Assembly: GCA_000720375.1 (NCBI GenBank)
Contig: JOAA01000022.1
Location: 1 to 64,000 of the forward strand
DNA: 64,000 bases
Source: Rhodococcus rhodnii
GTDB taxonomy: Bacteria; Actinomycetota; Actinomycetes; Mycobacteriales; Pseudonocardiaceae
Direction: 5' to 3'
The first letter of the stretch is position 1. Every line of letters begins with the position of its first letter. Below are positions 9,018-17,659 of the stretch, piece after piece. The notes under the pieces were generated by a model. It had not been told where the DNA came from. It worked only from the letters and a program-made list of their open reading frames with translations, and did no database searches. The translations under genes and the position numbers were made by a program.

Positions 9018-9979
9018 CACGTTGTCAGTTGCAGGCGGCGCTCGAGGCCGCGGTCCTCGCGCCGTCGCCGCACAACTCGCAGCCGTGGCGATTCGAGGTC
9101 ACCGACGGCCAGGTTGACGTTCTGCTGGACGAATCGCGTGTCCTGGCGGTCGCCGATCTAGGTGGCCGTGAGGCGCGGATGTCCTGTGGTGCCGCGTTGT
9201 TCAACTTGCGGATGGCGCTGCGGGCGCAGGGTCTTCCGGTGTATGTCTCGCTGATGCCGGTGGCTGAGCGGCGGGATCTGTTGGCGCGGGTGCGTGTCAG
9301 TGGTCATCTCGCGGCCAGGGCAGATGAACTGGTGTTGTACAGGGCGATTCCGCGTCGGCGAACGAACAGGCGGCCGTTTCGGGACGACCCGGTGGGCGGC
9401 GATGTGCAGAAGGCTTTGCGGCAAGCGGCTTTGCATGAGGACGCACGGCTTGTGTTGTTGGATCGGCCGGAGCGCTACGGCGCGGTGTCCACGCTTTTGC
9501 GGTTTGCCGAGAACGCGCAGCGGCAGGACGTCGACTTTCAGGATGAGCTGTTGGCGTGGGTTGCCGAGGATCCGGACCGGCTCGATGGCGTTCCGCCGTT
9601 GGCCAGCGGTCCGCCGCCACTCATGGAGCCCTTGGTCTTGCTGCGGCAGTACGGTTCCGACGGTGACAAGCGGCCCAGGGAATACGAGCAGGAGCCGTTG
9701 CTGGGGGTGCTGTTGACCCATCGGGATTCTGCGCGTGATCACGTGCGTGCTGGTCAAGCCCTGCAACGGGTTCTGCTCACGGCCACGGCCGGTGAAGTCA
9801 GTACGTCGTTCTTGTCCGCAGCCGTCGAGCTGCCGGCTAGTCGCTCGGCGCTGCGGTCATTGCTCGGTGATGAGGGCTATCCGCAGGCGGTCCTGCGTTT
9901 CGGCTACGGCTACCCGCCGCCGCACACCCGCCGTCGGCCGGTCGCCGAAGTGAGCACCTGCTTGCAGACGCAGGGCTAG
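9014..9979 (+). CDS. Acg-like FMN nitroreductase-family protein
   Basis: 321 aa, translationally coupled to ackA (ATGA overlap). The N-terminal APSPHNSQPWRFEV and the central AIPRRRTNRRPF are the hallmarks of the Acg/Rv3131 group of FMN-binding nitroreductase-like proteins, which are classic DosR-regulon members in mycobacteria. Acg-type proteins are thought to sequester flavin rather than catalyse; whether that holds here is unknown. A paralogue lies at 55517-56476. Confidence 0.88.
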   Translation: MTRCQLQAALEAAVLAPSPHNSQPWRFEVTDGQVDVLLDESRVLAVADLGGREARMSCGAALFNLRMALRAQGLPVYVSLMPVAERRDLLARVRVSGHLAARADELVLYRAIPRRRTNRRPFRDDPVGGDVQKALRQAALHEDARLVLLDRPERYGAVSTLLRFAENAQRQDVDFQDELLAWVAEDPDRLDGVPPLASGPPPLMEPLVLLRQYGSDGDKRPREYEQEPLLGVLLTHRDSARDHVRAGQALQRVLLTATAGEVSTSFLSAAVELPASRSALRSLLGDEGYPQAVLRFGYGYPPPHTRRRPVAEVSTCLQTQG

Positions 9980-9981
9980 AT

Positions 9982-10019
9982 GGGCCGAAAGGCCCGAGTT
10001 GGACAGGGCGCCCGGCAGT
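9982..10019. promoter_or_regulatory. DevR/DosR-type box pair upstream of xfp
   Basis: Strong box GGGCCGAAAGGCCC at 9982-9995 (perfect 5-bp arms around GAAA). A weaker second copy GGGCGCCCGGCAGT at 10006-10019 starts 24 bp later and is followed by TATCG. The whole layout, including the linker GAGTTGG, recurs at 54904-54939. Confidence 0.8.
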
Positions 10020-10080
10020 ATCGGCGCCGCACGCCGAGCGGGCAGCGTTGGTGCAACGAACTTTCGACGGAAGGCATCTG

Positions 10081-12447
10081 ATGACCGCCCACACCCAGCT
10101 CACCGAGACCCGGTCGGGAACCGACACGATACGCCGGATCGACGCCTGGTGGCGAGCGGCCAACTACCTGTCAGTCGGCCAGATCTACCTGATGGACAAC
10201 CCATTGCTGCGTGTACCGCTGCAGCCCGACCACGTCAAACCACGGCTGCTCGGACACTGGGGGACCGTGCCGGGCATCACCCTGACCTACGCACACCTCA
10301 ACCACCTGATCATGCGCGACGACATCAACGCGCTCCTCGTGACCGGACCAGGACACGGCGCCGCGGGCCTCAACGCGGCCGCCTGGCTGGAGGGCACGTA
10401 CTCCGAGCTGTACCCGCACGTCCGCCAGGACGAGGCCGGGATGCGGGAGTTGTTCCGCCAGTTCTCCTTCCCGGGTGGCGTGCCTAGCCATGCGTCGGCA
10501 CACCTGCCAGGTTCGATTCACGAAGGCGGCGAACTCGGCTACGCCCTCGCGCACGCGACCGGCGCCGCACTCGACAACCCTGACCTCGTCGTCGCATGCG
10601 TCATCGGCGACGGTGAAGCGGAGACCGGGCCGCTGGCCACCAGTTGGCACGCGCCCGCCTTCCTCAACCCGGTGACCGACGGAGCAGTGTTGCCGATCCT
10701 GCACCTGAACGGCTACAAGATCGCCAATCCAACCGTGCTGTCCCGTCTGCCCAAGGACGACTTGGCTGCGATGCTGCGCGGTCATGGCTGGCGCGCGGTC
10801 GAGGTCGCCGGATCAGACCCGTTCGAAGTGCACGAGGCGTACGGCGAGGCGCTGGCGCAGTGCCTGTCGGACATCCGGCAGATCCAAAGCGACGCGCACC
10901 GCGGAATCCGCAGCCGGGCAACGGCTTGGCCGGTCCTGGTGCTGCGCACCCCCAAGGGATGGACCGGCCCACAGACCGTGGACGGGCGCCAAGTTGAGGG
11001 ATCGTGGCGTTCCCATCAGGTCCCGATCACCGACATTCGCTCCGACCCGCATCGGCTCGCTCAACTGGAAACCTGGTTGCAGTCCTACCAACCCGGCGAG
11101 CTGTTCGAGAGCGACGGCACACCCGCGCCACTCGTGCGGCACTGGCACCCGTTGGGCGCCAGGCGGATAAGCGCAAATCCGATCGCGCACGGCCACGTGC
11201 AGCGCGATCTCAACCTGCCGGACTGGCATCAGTACACAGTGGACATCAGTAAGACAGCTGAGGCGACTCGCGCCCTTGGCGGCTACCTCCGTGACGCGAT
11301 GGCCCGCAACACCGACAACCTGCTGTACTTCGCGCCGGATGAGCACGCGTCCAACCGCCTCGGCGACGTTCTCGACGTGACCGGCCGCAGGTGGCAGCTG
11401 CCGATCGAACCGAACGATGACCACCTGGCTTGCGACGGCCGCGTCTTCGAGGTGCTGTCCGAGCACTTGTGCCAGGGCTGGCTGGAGGGCTACCTGCTGA
11501 CCGGCAGGCACGGTCTGCTGTCGAGCTATGAGGCGTTCACGCACATTGTGGACTCGATGGTCGCGCAGCACGCCAAGTGGCTGCACACCGCGATGGATAT
11601 CCCGTGGCGGCGTCCGGTGCCGAGCCTGAACTACTTGCTGACCTCGCATGTGTGGCGCCAGGACCACAATGGAGCGTCTCACCAGGATCCCGGGTTCATC
11701 GACCACGTCCTGAGCAAGCGTCCCGAAGTCGCCCGGGTCTACTTGCCGCCGGACGCTAATTCGCTGCTGACCGTGGCCGACCACTGCCTGCGGACACGCG
11801 GGCTGGTCAACGTGATTGTCGCCGGAAAGCAACCGGCACACCAGTACCTCACAGGGGATGAGGCACGCGCGCACTGCGAGCAGGGCCTCGGCGTGTGGAG
11901 CTGGGCGAGCACGGATATCGACGACGGCACAGACGTGGTGCTCGCGTGCGCCGGCGACGTGCCGACGCAGGAAACCCTCGCTGCCAAGGACGTTCTGCTC
12001 GAACTGGTGCCTGACTTGAAGGTCCGCGTGGTGAACGTGGTCGACCTCGGCCGGTTGTTCTCGCCCGAGCAGCACCCGCACGGCATCAGCGACCGGGAGT
12101 ACGGTGAGATCTTCACCCGGGACAAGCCGGTGATCTTCGCGTTCCACGGCTACCCGTGGCTGATCCACCGGCTGGCCTACCGCCGCCCTGGTCACGAGAA
12201 CCTGCACGTCTGGGGCTTCCATGACTACGGCACCACCACGACCCCGTTCGACATGTGCGTGCTCAACGAGCTCGACCGCTATCACCTGGCTCTCGCAGCG
12301 CTGGAGCGGGTGCCACGGCTGGACGGCCGGATCGGCCACCTGCGTCAAGAACTTCTCGGGCGCCTGGGCAAGCACCACGACCACATCCGGCGCACGGGTG
12401 AGGACCTGCCGGAGATCCGCGACTGGAAGCCGAGGAGGACAGGATGA
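10081..12447 (+). CDS. xfp: xylulose-5-P/fructose-6-P phosphoketolase
   Basis: Thiamine-diphosphate enzyme that splits xylulose 5-phosphate (or fructose 6-phosphate) with phosphate into acetyl phosphate and a sugar phosphate. About 788 aa, the normal length. Diagnostic motifs are visible: GPGHGAAGLNAAAWLEG, PSHASAHLPGSIHEGGELG, the ThDP motif GDGEAETGPLA, and LPILHLNGYKI. The ATG at 10081 has GGAAGG upstream and lies 86 bp after a DevR box; the frame is open further upstream but without support. The stop overlaps the acyl-CoA synthetase start (ATGA 12444). Acetyl phosphate from this enzyme would feed AckA or the following synthetase. Confidence 0.95.
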   Translation: MTAHTQLTETRSGTDTIRRIDAWWRAANYLSVGQIYLMDNPLLRVPLQPDHVKPRLLGHWGTVPGITLTYAHLNHLIMRDDINALLVTGPGHGAAGLNAAAWLEGTYSELYPHVRQDEAGMRELFRQFSFPGGVPSHASAHLPGSIHEGGELGYALAHATGAALDNPDLVVACVIGDGEAETGPLATSWHAPAFLNPVTDGAVLPILHLNGYKIANPTVLSRLPKDDLAAMLRGHGWRAVEVAGSDPFEVHEAYGEALAQCLSDIRQIQSDAHRGIRSRATAWPVLVLRTPKGWTGPQTVDGRQVEGSWRSHQVPITDIRSDPHRLAQLETWLQSYQPGELFESDGTPAPLVRHWHPLGARRISANPIAHGHVQRDLNLPDWHQYTVDISKTAEATRALGGYLRDAMARNTDNLLYFAPDEHASNRLGDVLDVTGRRWQLPIEPNDDHLACDGRVFEVLSEHLCQGWLEGYLLTGRHGLLSSYEAFTHIVDSMVAQHAKWLHTAMDIPWRRPVPSLNYLLTSHVWRQDHNGASHQDPGFIDHVLSKRPEVARVYLPPDANSLLTVADHCLRTRGLVNVIVAGKQPAHQYLTGDEARAHCEQGLGVWSWASTDIDDGTDVVLACAGDVPTQETLAAKDVLLELVPDLKVRVVNVVDLGRLFSPEQHPHGISDREYGEIFTRDKPVIFAFHGYPWLIHRLAYRRPGHENLHVWGFHDYGTTTTPFDMCVLNELDRYHLALAALERVPRLDGRIGHLRQELLGRLGKHHDHIRRTGEDLPEIRDWKPRRTG

Positions 12448-15056
12448 GCAAGGTCCTGCTCGCGGACGGGGCGATGGTGACGATCCGCCAGTTGACCGCC
12501 GCCGACCACGACCAGGTTGTCGCGCTGCACAAGGCGATGCCTGACGAAGATCGCTACTTGCGGTTCTTCAGCATGTCCATGCCGCCCATCGACAGCTTCG
12601 TCACCAAGATCCTCGCCGAGGACAACGAGGGACACGTCGGAGTCGGAGTGTTCGACGGTCCCGTCTTGCTCGGCATGGCCGCCTACGTGGTCATCCGAAA
12701 CAGTTCGCCGGTCACGGCCGATGTGGCGTTGGTGGTGGCGCATCAGGTGCAGCACCACGGGATCGGCACGATCCTGCTCGAACATCTAGGCTCGCTCGCG
12801 CGGAGCCATGGAATTCAGCAGTTCACTGCGGACGTGCTTCCCGGTAACTTGCGAATGCTCCGAGTGTTCTCCGACATGGGGCTGAGCGTGCATACCAAAC
12901 CGGACTTCGATGTGGTCAAGGTGGACATCGACCTGGTGCCGGACGAGGGCTATCTCGACGCGGTCGCCGTGCGGGAACGGGTCGCGGCCACCGCCAGTCT
13001 GCAACCGTTGCTGCGCCCGGATTCGGTGACGGTGATCGGCGCGGGGCGTAAGCCGGAGTCCATCGGGCACGCCGTGCTGTCCAACATCGTGGCGGGTGGC
13101 TTCACCGGTACGGTGACCGCGGTCAATCCCCACGCTCATGAGGTGCTCGGTGTGCCGTGCTACCCCTCGGTGCCGGCGATACCGGACGCGCCTGAGCTGG
13201 CGGTGATCTGTGTGCCTGCGCGCTCGGTCGCCGAAGTGGCCGTCGAGTGTGGCAAGGTGGGCGTCAGGGCGTTGCTGGTGATCAGTTCGGGTTTGTCGAC
13301 CGATCCGGATCAGGCGAAGCGGCTGTTGGAGACTGTCCGGCAGTACGGGATGCGGATGGTCGGTCCGAATTGCCTTGGCGTGGTGAACAGCGAGGTACAG
13401 CTCGATGCGAGCTTTGCCGCTGGTGGTCTGACCGTGGGCGAGATCGGGGTGGTGACCCAGTCCGGCGGCATTGCGATCGCTGTGCTGGAGCAGTTGCGGC
13501 GTCTGGGCCTTGGTGTGTCCACTTTGGTGTCCACTGGGGACAAGTACGACGTGAGCGGCAACGACCTGTTGCACTGGTGGGAAAACGACACACGGACCAA
13601 GGTCGCTGTGCTGTATATGGAGTCGTTCGGCAATCCCCGCAAGTTCTCCCGGCTGGCCCGACACTTGGCACGCGGCAAACCGGTGCTGGCCATTCGTGCG
13701 GGTAGCACGGAAGCCGGTCAGCGTGCTGCCGCGTCCCACACCGCTGCCACGGCGACGCCCACGGTGTTGCGTGAGGCGTTGTTCCGGCAAGCCGGTGTGC
13801 TCGCGGTGGATCAGCTTTCCGAGTTGACCGGGGCGATCGCGGTGCTGTCACGCCAGCCGTTGCCGAAGGGCAACGGCGTTGCCGTGATCAGCAACGCGGG
13901 CGGGGCAGGTGTGCTGGCGGCGGACGCCTGCGTCCAGAACGGACTGGAAGTCGCTGCCCTGTCCGAACACACGCAGCGAGAACTGCGATCGGTACTGCCG
14001 GGGTTGGCCAGCGTGCACAATCCAGTGGACACGACCGCGGTCGTGGCCGACGAGGTTTTCAACCAGGCTTTGCGGATCGTGCTCGCCGACGAGCAGATCG
14101 ACGCGGTGATCGCGATCGCCGCTCCCACGGCACTGGGTGATCCTGCCGGAGCCATCGCCGCCGAGACGAACAAGCCGCTGGTCGCGGTGCGCCTCGGCCA
14201 AGGCAACGCTGTGGACTGGCTGAATGGCGTGCCGTGCTTCGCCGATCCCGCCGCTGCCGCCCGAGCGTTGGGGCTCGCCGCCGAACGGGCTGCCTGGCTG
14301 AGCCGTCCCGCTGGGCACGTGCCCGATCTTCCCGCTATCGACGCGAACCTTGCTCGGCAGGTGATTCGCGACTACCTCGCGGTTCATGTCCAAGGAGGCT
14401 GGCTCGAGCCCGAGGAGGTCGTCACTCTCTTGCGGGCCTTCGGTCTTCCGGTACTCGGTGAGGTGTTCGCGCCGGACGCCGAGACCGCGCTCGCGGCGCA
14501 GCGCCAGTTCGATGCTCCGGTCGCGATGAAGGCTGTGGCGGCTGGACTTTTGCACAAGAGCCGTGGTGGCGGAGTGCGCCTCGGATTGGCCGGACCAGAC
14601 GACGTCCGTGCTGCCTTCGACGAGTTCGCGGACCGGTTCGGGACCGCGCTGCACGGTGTCGTGGTGCAGCCGATGGTGCCACCTGGACGGGAGTTGCTGA
14701 TCGGCGTGACCAGTGATCCCACATTCGGGCCGCTCGTGGTGTTCGGGCTGGGCGGCGTGGACACCGACATGCTCGACGATCGTACGGCCCGGCTTGTCCC
14801 GGTGACCGATGTGGACGCGGACGAGATGCTCGACTCCGTCCGCTCGGCGCCTGCTCTGTTCACGTCCGATGTGGACAAGGAGATGGTCCGTGATGTCCTG
14901 TTGCGGGTGGCCCGGCTGGCCGAGTTGCTGCCGGAAGTCGCGGAACTGGACATCAACCCACTGGTCGTCGGCCGGGATGGCGGGATCGTCGTCGATGCTC
15001 GCGTCCGGGTCGAGCCGGTGCCGTACGTCGATCCCTACTTGAGGAGGTTGCGATGA
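12444..15056 (+). CDS. GNAT / ADP-forming acetyl-CoA synthetase fusion
   Basis: 870 aa. Residues 1 to about 160 form a GNAT acetyltransferase. They are followed by a Rossmann CoA-binding domain (VTVIGAGRKPESIG), succinyl-CoA synthetase-like domains (VTQSGGIAIA) with the presumed phosphohistidine segment AAASHTAA, and a C-terminal ATP-grasp domain (about 650-865, with MKAVAAGLLHKS). NDP-forming acyl-CoA synthetases make ATP from acetyl-CoA, and PatZ/Pka-type fusions acetylate proteins. Here the GNAT domain is N-terminal, the opposite of E. coli PatZ. Coupled to xfp by ATGA, and its stop overlaps the next small gene. Whether it works as a lysine acetyltransferase, an ATP-producing synthetase or both cannot be told from sequence. 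Confidence 0.9.
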   Translation: MSKVLLADGAMVTIRQLTAADHDQVVALHKAMPDEDRYLRFFSMSMPPIDSFVTKILAEDNEGHVGVGVFDGPVLLGMAAYVVIRNSSPVTADVALVVAHQVQHHGIGTILLEHLGSLARSHGIQQFTADVLPGNLRMLRVFSDMGLSVHTKPDFDVVKVDIDLVPDEGYLDAVAVRERVAATASLQPLLRPDSVTVIGAGRKPESIGHAVLSNIVAGGFTGTVTAVNPHAHEVLGVPCYPSVPAIPDAPELAVICVPARSVAEVAVECGKVGVRALLVISSGLSTDPDQAKRLLETVRQYGMRMVGPNCLGVVNSEVQLDASFAAGGLTVGEIGVVTQSGGIAIAVLEQLRRLGLGVSTLVSTGDKYDVSGNDLLHWWENDTRTKVAVLYMESFGNPRKFSRLARHLARGKPVLAIRAGSTEAGQRAAASHTAATATPTVLREALFRQAGVLAVDQLSELTGAIAVLSRQPLPKGNGVAVISNAGGAGVLAADACVQNGLEVAALSEHTQRELRSVLPGLASVHNPVDTTAVVADEVFNQALRIVLADEQIDAVIAIAAPTALGDPAGAIAAETNKPLVAVRLGQGNAVDWLNGVPCFADPAAAARALGLAAERAAWLSRPAGHVPDLPAIDANLARQVIRDYLAVHVQGGWLEPEEVVTLLRAFGLPVLGEVFAPDAETALAAQRQFDAPVAMKAVAAGLLHKSRGGGVRLGLAGPDDVRAAFDEFADRFGTALHGVVVQPMVPPGRELLIGVTSDPTFGPLVVFGLGGVDTDMLDDRTARLVPVTDVDADEMLDSVRSAPALFTSDVDKEMVRDVLLRVARLAELLPEVAELDINPLVVGRDGGIVVDARVRVEPVPYVDPYLRRLR

Positions 15057-15283
15057 CCGATTTCGAGAAGTACCAGGCTTCCGCCGAAGCCAGACGTAGC
15101 ACCCACGGTGATCACCTCGACCGCCTGACCGGCTACTTCATCGCCGAGACCAACCGGGAGCGCGGCAAGCACGAGGCTGAAGAGCCCGAGAAGCCGCCGC
15201 AGGCTCCGGAACCAGAGAGCGAACCGCCGCCTCCCCAGGTGCGCAAGCGGTTCGGCTGGCTGCGTCGGTGGCTCAGGCATTAG
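15053..15283 (+). CDS. small acidic, proline-rich protein, 76 aa
   Basis: Starts within the stop of the preceding gene (ATGA 15053-15056) behind a strong ribosome site (GAGGAGG). A helical N-terminal half is followed by a Glu/Pro-rich linker and a basic tail ending RKRFGWLRRWLRH. No family recognised. Tight coupling with the xfp-synthetase operon suggests a role linked to those enzymes, but nothing specific can be said. Confidence 0.7.
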   Translation: MTDFEKYQASAEARRSTHGDHLDRLTGYFIAETNRERGKHEAEEPEKPPQAPEPESEPPPPQVRKRFGWLRRWLRH

Positions 15284-15294
15284 TTGACGAGTCC

Positions 15295-15327
15295 GATTAG
15301 GACAGTAGTGGGGCTGCTGTCCTAATC
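15295..15327. terminator. bidirectional hairpin terminator
   Basis: Perfect 11-bp stem GATTAGGACAG (15295-15305) with CTGTCCTAATC (15317-15327) and an 11-nt loop, between two convergent genes. The right arm includes the stop codon of the minus-strand gene. Confidence 0.8.
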
Positions 15328-15552
15328 GTGTGCGTACAGCCGTCGACCGGTAATGGTTTCGATGTCCATCGGCAGCACGGCGGGCAGCGCTCGATCACTG
15401 AACACGATCCGGCCGACTGAGGCGCTGGCCAACAGGTGGAGGCATTCGGCCTCGTTCAACACTTCCAGACCCGCGCCGTCCACCATGGGCTTAACGGCGC
15501 TCGTGATCACCTGGGATTCGATAGGGTCGAAAGCCCTGTCGACCAGGGTCAT
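15322..15552 (-). CDS. internally deleted PNPOx-like flavoprotein remnant
   Basis: 76-aa frame coupled to the preceding usp by ATGA (15549-15552). The middle (LNEAECLHLL...VGRIVFSDRALPAVLP) matches the N-terminus of the pyridoxamine-phosphate-oxidase-like protein at 23638-24069. It then jumps in frame to the C-terminal signature IETITGRRLYAHD. About 80 residues that form the FMN-binding barrel in the paralogue (its residues 41-121) are missing. The frame is intact, so it is probably translated, but it should not bind flavin. It is most simply a decayed gene in the DevR regulon; a new small-protein role is possible. Confidence 0.7.
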   Translation of the reverse strand: MTLVDRAFDPIESQVITSAVKPMVDGAGLEVLNEAECLHLLASASVGRIVFSDRALPAVLPMDIETITGRRLYAHD

Positions 15553-16370
15553 ATGGACGGTATGACCGCGACCGGGCAACTCGCGGTGCGCATCATCGCC
15601 TGGCTTACCGAGCCCAGCAGCAGACCGGACGTGGCTCCGTGCCCGTGCGTGCCGACCACCAGCAATTGGGCTTGCATCGATTCGTCGCGCAGCACATCGC
15701 GGGCGTTGCCGATCGTGGAGACGACCCACGCGGGTACCTTGGGATGGTGGTCATGGGCGTCGGCCAACGTCTCGGTCACGACACGAAGGTGAGCTCGCCG
15801 CTGTGCGGGAAGATCACCAGAGCTGGGTAGTGAGCTGCGATGCCAGGTGTGAACCGCGCGCACACCGGTTGTGTGCCTTGCGGCGTAGTCGAATGCGAAC
15901 GCGGCGGCTGTCTTGGAGACTGGTGAACCGTCCACTCCGAGCACCACTGGTGCGTGCTTCGAGGGCATGGTGCGCGCAATGATCACTGGGCAGCGTGCCT
16001 GCGTCGTGACCTTGGCACACACCGATCCTAGCAGCGGCGGGCGGCCACGATTACCGAGTACCAACATGAGTGCCTCGGTCGACCAGCTGATCAGCACATC
16101 GGCCGGATCGCCGGGCGCGATGACCGACGAGACGGAGATGTCCCTGTTCGTCGTCTGGACGATTGCGATCGCCTTGTCCACCACTCTCTCACTGGTCGTC
16201 CGGGTCGCCTCCAACAGCGGACCCCTGCTCACCGAGCGGATCGGCGACACCTCGCCCGCATGCAGGATCAACAGCGGGACCTTGCGATGGGCGGCTTCCG
16301 CTGTCGCCCATTCCAGTGCGATGTCACTGTCCGGACGTCCGTCGATGCCCACCACGATCGGTTTGCTCAT
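15549..16370 (-). CDS. tandem universal stress protein (Usp)
   Basis: About 273 aa with two UspA domains. The first begins MSKPIVVGIDG; the second carries the ATP-binding signature G-x2-G-x9-GS (GTHGHGATSGLLLGS), while the first has a shortened version (GNRGRPPLLGS). Start chosen at ATG 16370 because it gives the usual MSKPIVVGIDG N-terminus with GAGG upstream; the frame extends to 16388. Divergent from another usp, sharing a double DevR box. Mycobacterial tandem Usps such as Rv1996, Rv2005c and Rv2623 are DosR targets. Confidence 0.9.
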   Translation of the reverse strand: MSKPIVVGIDGRPDSDIALEWATAEAAHRKVPLLILHAGEVSPIRSVSRGPLLEATRTTSERVVDKAIAIVQTTNRDISVSSVIAPGDPADVLISWSTEALMLVLGNRGRPPLLGSVCAKVTTQARCPVIIARTMPSKHAPVVLGVDGSPVSKTAAAFAFDYAARHTTGVRAVHTWHRSSLPSSGDLPAQRRAHLRVVTETLADAHDHHPKVPAWVVSTIGNARDVLRDESMQAQLLVVGTHGHGATSGLLLGSVSQAMMRTASCPVAVIPSI

Positions 16371-16405
16371 GGCCTCAGGCTCGCTCAATGCCGAATGTCC
16401 AGACA

Positions 16406-16442
16406 GGGCCGAATGGCACGTCTCGGCCGGGCATTGGCCCCT
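16406..16442. promoter_or_regulatory. DevR/DosR-type double box between divergent usp genes
   Basis: GGGCCGAATGGCAC (16406-16419) and GGGCATTGGCCCCT (16429-16442), starts 23 bp apart; the second is followed by ATCGACC. It serves the usp operons on both sides. Confidence 0.8.
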
Positions 16443-16505
16443 ATCGACCGTGGCGGCGCAACCGCGACAGTGGCAGGGAGAACTTCAGGGAGAGGTGGGA
16501 CGGAA

Positions 16506-16952
16506 ATGGTTGAGCAGAACGGAAACCTGCCGATCGTGGTCGGCGTCGACGATTCGGACGCCGCGCGCCGCGCCCTCGCCTGGGCGATCGACGAGGCCAT
16601 TATCCGGCGCTGCTCGGTGCACGCGGTGACGGTGTGGACCGTCGACCCGGCGACGGACTTCGTCTGGACGCCCAGCGAGCAGATGCGCAAGATCGCCGAA
16701 GAGAAGCTGTCCAGCACCGTGCGGCTTGCGGTGCAGGGACGTGCCGAGGTGCCGACGATCGTCGAGCGTGCCATCGAAGGCCCGTCGGCCAAAGCGCTCG
16801 TCGAGGCCGCGGAGGACGCCGCGATGCTCGTGGTCGCGACACACCGTGGCGAGCGGCTGCGCAAGGCATTGCTGGGCTCGGTCAGTGCTGCCTGTGTACG
16901 TCACTCGGACGTTCCGGTAGTCGTGGTGCGTCCAGAGCCGGAAGGAGCGTGA
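16506..16952 (+). CDS. single-domain universal stress protein
   Basis: 148 aa, one UspA domain (LPIVVGVDDSDAARRALAWA). The nucleotide signature is degenerate (ATHRGERLRKALLGS, no first glycines), so it may be a non-ATP-binding Usp. ATG 16506 follows AGGTGGGACGG. It is followed after 1 bp by a CBS-domain gene, so the two form an operon downstream of the double DevR box. Confidence 0.9.
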   Translation: MVEQNGNLPIVVGVDDSDAARRALAWAIDEAIIRRCSVHAVTVWTVDPATDFVWTPSEQMRKIAEEKLSSTVRLAVQGRAEVPTIVERAIEGPSAKALVEAAEDAAMLVVATHRGERLRKALLGSVSAACVRHSDVPVVVVRPEPEGA

Positions 16953-16953
16953 C

Positions 16954-17580
16954 ATGCGAGCCTGTGACGTGATGACCACCGAACTGGTCACCGTCAGTCC
17001 GTCCACATCGGCCAAACACGCCGCGAGGCTTCTGGTGGACAATGGATTCACCGCCCTGCCTGTTGTTGACGTGGACGGTCGGCTAGTCGGCGTGGTCACC
17101 GAGATCGACCTGCTGCACGACCGGATCGGCGCTGACCCACGTGCGCTGATCCATCCCGATTGGCCGGTGCACGCAGCCGAACACGCCGTCTCGTCCGGTG
17201 TCGAAGCCGTCATGACGACCGAGGTGTTCACCAGGGGACCGAATGCGGATGCCGCGCAGCTGGCACGGGACATGCTGGAGCACCATTTGCGGGCGATTCC
17301 GATCGTGGACGAGGGCATGGTGGTTGGCATCGTCACCCGTCGAGACCTGCTGCGCGCGGTTGCCCGGGACGATGAGGCGATCGTGCAGGACGTCCGGCAC
17401 CATCTCCGCCGAGCTTTCCGGCGTGGCGACTGGTCGGCGTCAGTGGTCGACGGTGTCGTCACCCTGATCGACGAATACGACAACGCCGCCGACCGGCACA
17501 TCGCGCAGGTCATCGCCAGTGCGGTTCCCGGCGTGCTCGAAGTCCTCGTGCGCGACAGGTCCAATGCCGTTGCGCCATAG
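16954..17580 (+). CDS. CBS-CBS-BON domain protein (Hrp1-like)
   Basis: 208 aa. Two CBS domains (about 1-60 beginning VMTTELVTVSP, and about 85-140 beginning VMTTEVFTRGP and ending IVTRRDLL) are followed by a BON-like domain (about 145-200, SVVDGVVTLI). CBS pairs bind adenine nucleotides; BON domains often contact membranes. Mycobacterial Hrp1 (Rv2626c) is a CBS protein of the DosR regulon, but it lacks a BON domain. The ligand is not deducible here. Two paralogues with the same order lie at 22966 and 60768. Confidence 0.9.
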   Translation: MRACDVMTTELVTVSPSTSAKHAARLLVDNGFTALPVVDVDGRLVGVVTEIDLLHDRIGADPRALIHPDWPVHAAEHAVSSGVEAVMTTEVFTRGPNADAAQLARDMLEHHLRAIPIVDEGMVVGIVTRRDLLRAVARDDEAIVQDVRHHLRRAFRRGDWSASVVDGVVTLIDEYDNAADRHIAQVIASAVPGVLEVLVRDRSNAVAP

Positions 17581-17593
17581 GGCTTCCGGCCCT
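17558..17593. promoter_or_regulatory. DevR/DosR-type boxes upstream of the 140-aa membrane protein
   Basis: Main box GGGCTTCCGGCCCT at 17580-17593, overlapping the last base of the CBS gene stop codon. A weaker copy GGTCCAATGCCGTT lies 22 bp earlier (17558-17571) inside the CBS coding sequence. Confidence 0.75.
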
Positions 17594-17659
17594 GCTCGGT
17601 GCTGGAACGCTGGGAGACGCTGAAGCCGGCACCTGGTTCAACGAGAGGGGTGTCAGACC

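Noticed and set aside
10813..12384. 523-aa minus-strand reading frame
   Set aside because: Entirely antisense to phosphoketolase, with no start signal or family; a high-GC shadow frame.
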